Assembly (NCBI GenBank): GCA_002763025.1
Contig: PCYG01000030.1
Coordinates: 1 to 6,094 of the forward strand
Reading direction: 5' to 3'
DNA length: 6,094 bases
From: Candidatus Woesearchaeota archaeon CG10_big_fil_rev_8_21_14_0_10_32_24
GTDB lineage: Archaea; Nanobdellota; Nanobdellia; Woesearchaeales; GW2011-AR9
The notes beneath the pieces are model-generated. The model saw only the letters and a list, made by a program, of their open reading frames with translations. It was not told where the DNA came from and did no database searches. A program made the position numbers and the translations under genes. Positions 5,579 through 6,094 of this stretch are shown here, in pieces (within the stretch, counting starts at the first letter, position 1; every line of letters starts with the position of its first letter).

Positions 5579-6088
5579 ATGTTGGTAGGTATATTTTGTC
5601 ACATTAAGGTAATTTTGAATTTTATCATGTAAATCTTCTATGTCTGTTTTAATCCATGATTCAAATTTTTGATAATGATTTTTGAAAAAATATTTCTCAA
5701 AAATAAGACTAAGAAACCAAAATAATGGTGACTCCTGCCATTTGTCAAATCGGTCTGATACAACATAACCATTAAATGTTATCCTTATAACTCCGTGATC
5801 TAAACGAAGTAATTGATTATCTTTTTGAATTTCAACATCTTTAATATTTGTCATGTTAATTTTAATTTGAACTGCAAGTTTATAATAATCAGATGCTGAT
5901 TTCCAAGGTTCAAGAATCATTCTAATTTGTTTTCCTTCGGGCGTAATCTGTTCTTGATTTAATTTTTCATACCAATCCCATCCTTTCTCAAAGAACCATG
6001 ATGAAATTAATGAAGTTAATTCTCCTGCGTTAAAGAGTCCTTCATAGCTAAATTTAAGTTGATCAATTACTAAATTTCGTTCAGCCAT
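5576..6088 (-). CDS. Uncharacterised protein, first of a paralogous pair (170 aa)
   Basis: I do not recognise the family. The protein has 170 residues and is soluble in appearance. It matches the 210-residue product encoded directly downstream. Corresponding points are NLVIDQLKFSYEGLF near the N-terminus, GKQ (52-54), DYY (67-69), QIKIN (74-78), GVIRITF (99-105), W117 with P121, and EKY (131-133). The matched region is rich in aromatic residues (Trp, Tyr, Phe), for example WFFEKGWDWY at 31-40 and PLFWFLSLIFEKYFF at 121-135. The latter is hydrophobic but has paired charges and is probably a buried or amphipathic helix, not a membrane span. The start is the ATG six bases inside the window edge. 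The promoter is not visible, and the gene may be preceded by further operon members. The one-base spacing to the next gene suggests a complex of the two proteins, which is an inference. Confidence 0.75.
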   Translation of the reverse strand: MAERNLVIDQLKFSYEGLFNAGELTSLISSWFFEKGWDWYEKLNQEQITPEGKQIRMILEPWKSASDYYKLAVQIKINMTNIKDVEIQKDNQLLRLDHGVIRITFNGYVVSDRFDKWQESPLFWFLSLIFEKYFFKNHYQKFESWIKTDIEDLHDKIQNYLNVTKYTYQH

Positions 6089-6094
6089 ATTTTG

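Overview
The window is AT-rich, single-copy-looking DNA that I read as archaeal, most likely from a DPANN-type lineage (Woesearchaeota/Pacearchaeota-like). That is an inference. It rests on archaeal TATA boxes centred about 26 nt upstream of the start codons, on the lack of Shine-Dalgarno sequences at those starts, on T-rich gene ends, and on a tandem nucleotidyltransferase protein of a kind I associate with these archaea. There is no rRNA, tRNA, CRISPR array or transposase gene in the window.

Layout. (1) Positions 11-1942, minus strand: a large protein with two tandem nucleotidyltransferase-fold domains, the first degenerate, followed by helical HEPN-like regions. (2) Positions 1943-2306: a divergent promoter region with a leaderless-type promoter for each flanking gene, extra TATA-like boxes, and several inverted repeats, one directly abutting the TATA box of the plus-strand gene. 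(3) Positions 2307-4694, plus strand: a 795-residue protein with a complete N-terminal calcineurin-like metallophosphoesterase site and a long unrecognised C-terminal half ending in a Gln/Asn-rich tail. (4) Positions 4695-4941: a convergent intergenic region with two nested fold-back structures, each holding a CTTG-loop hairpin, then A-rich DNA that is T-rich for the minus-strand transcript. (5) Positions 4942-6088, minus strand: two tightly coupled genes, one nucleotide apart, encoding paralogous proteins of unknown function. The operon may continue upstream beyond the window edge.

How the genes work together cannot be settled from the sequence. The nucleotidyltransferase-like and metallophosphoesterase genes share a divergent control region, so they could be co-regulated and act on nucleotides or nucleic acids in opposite senses (adding versus hydrolysing). 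This is conjecture. The paralogous pair is probably co-expressed and could form a heterodimer. The items most worth following up are the nested CTTG hairpins (4696-4807), the operator-like inverted repeat (2253-2276), the unknown C-terminal half of the phosphoesterase with its internal repeat, and the paralogous pair.
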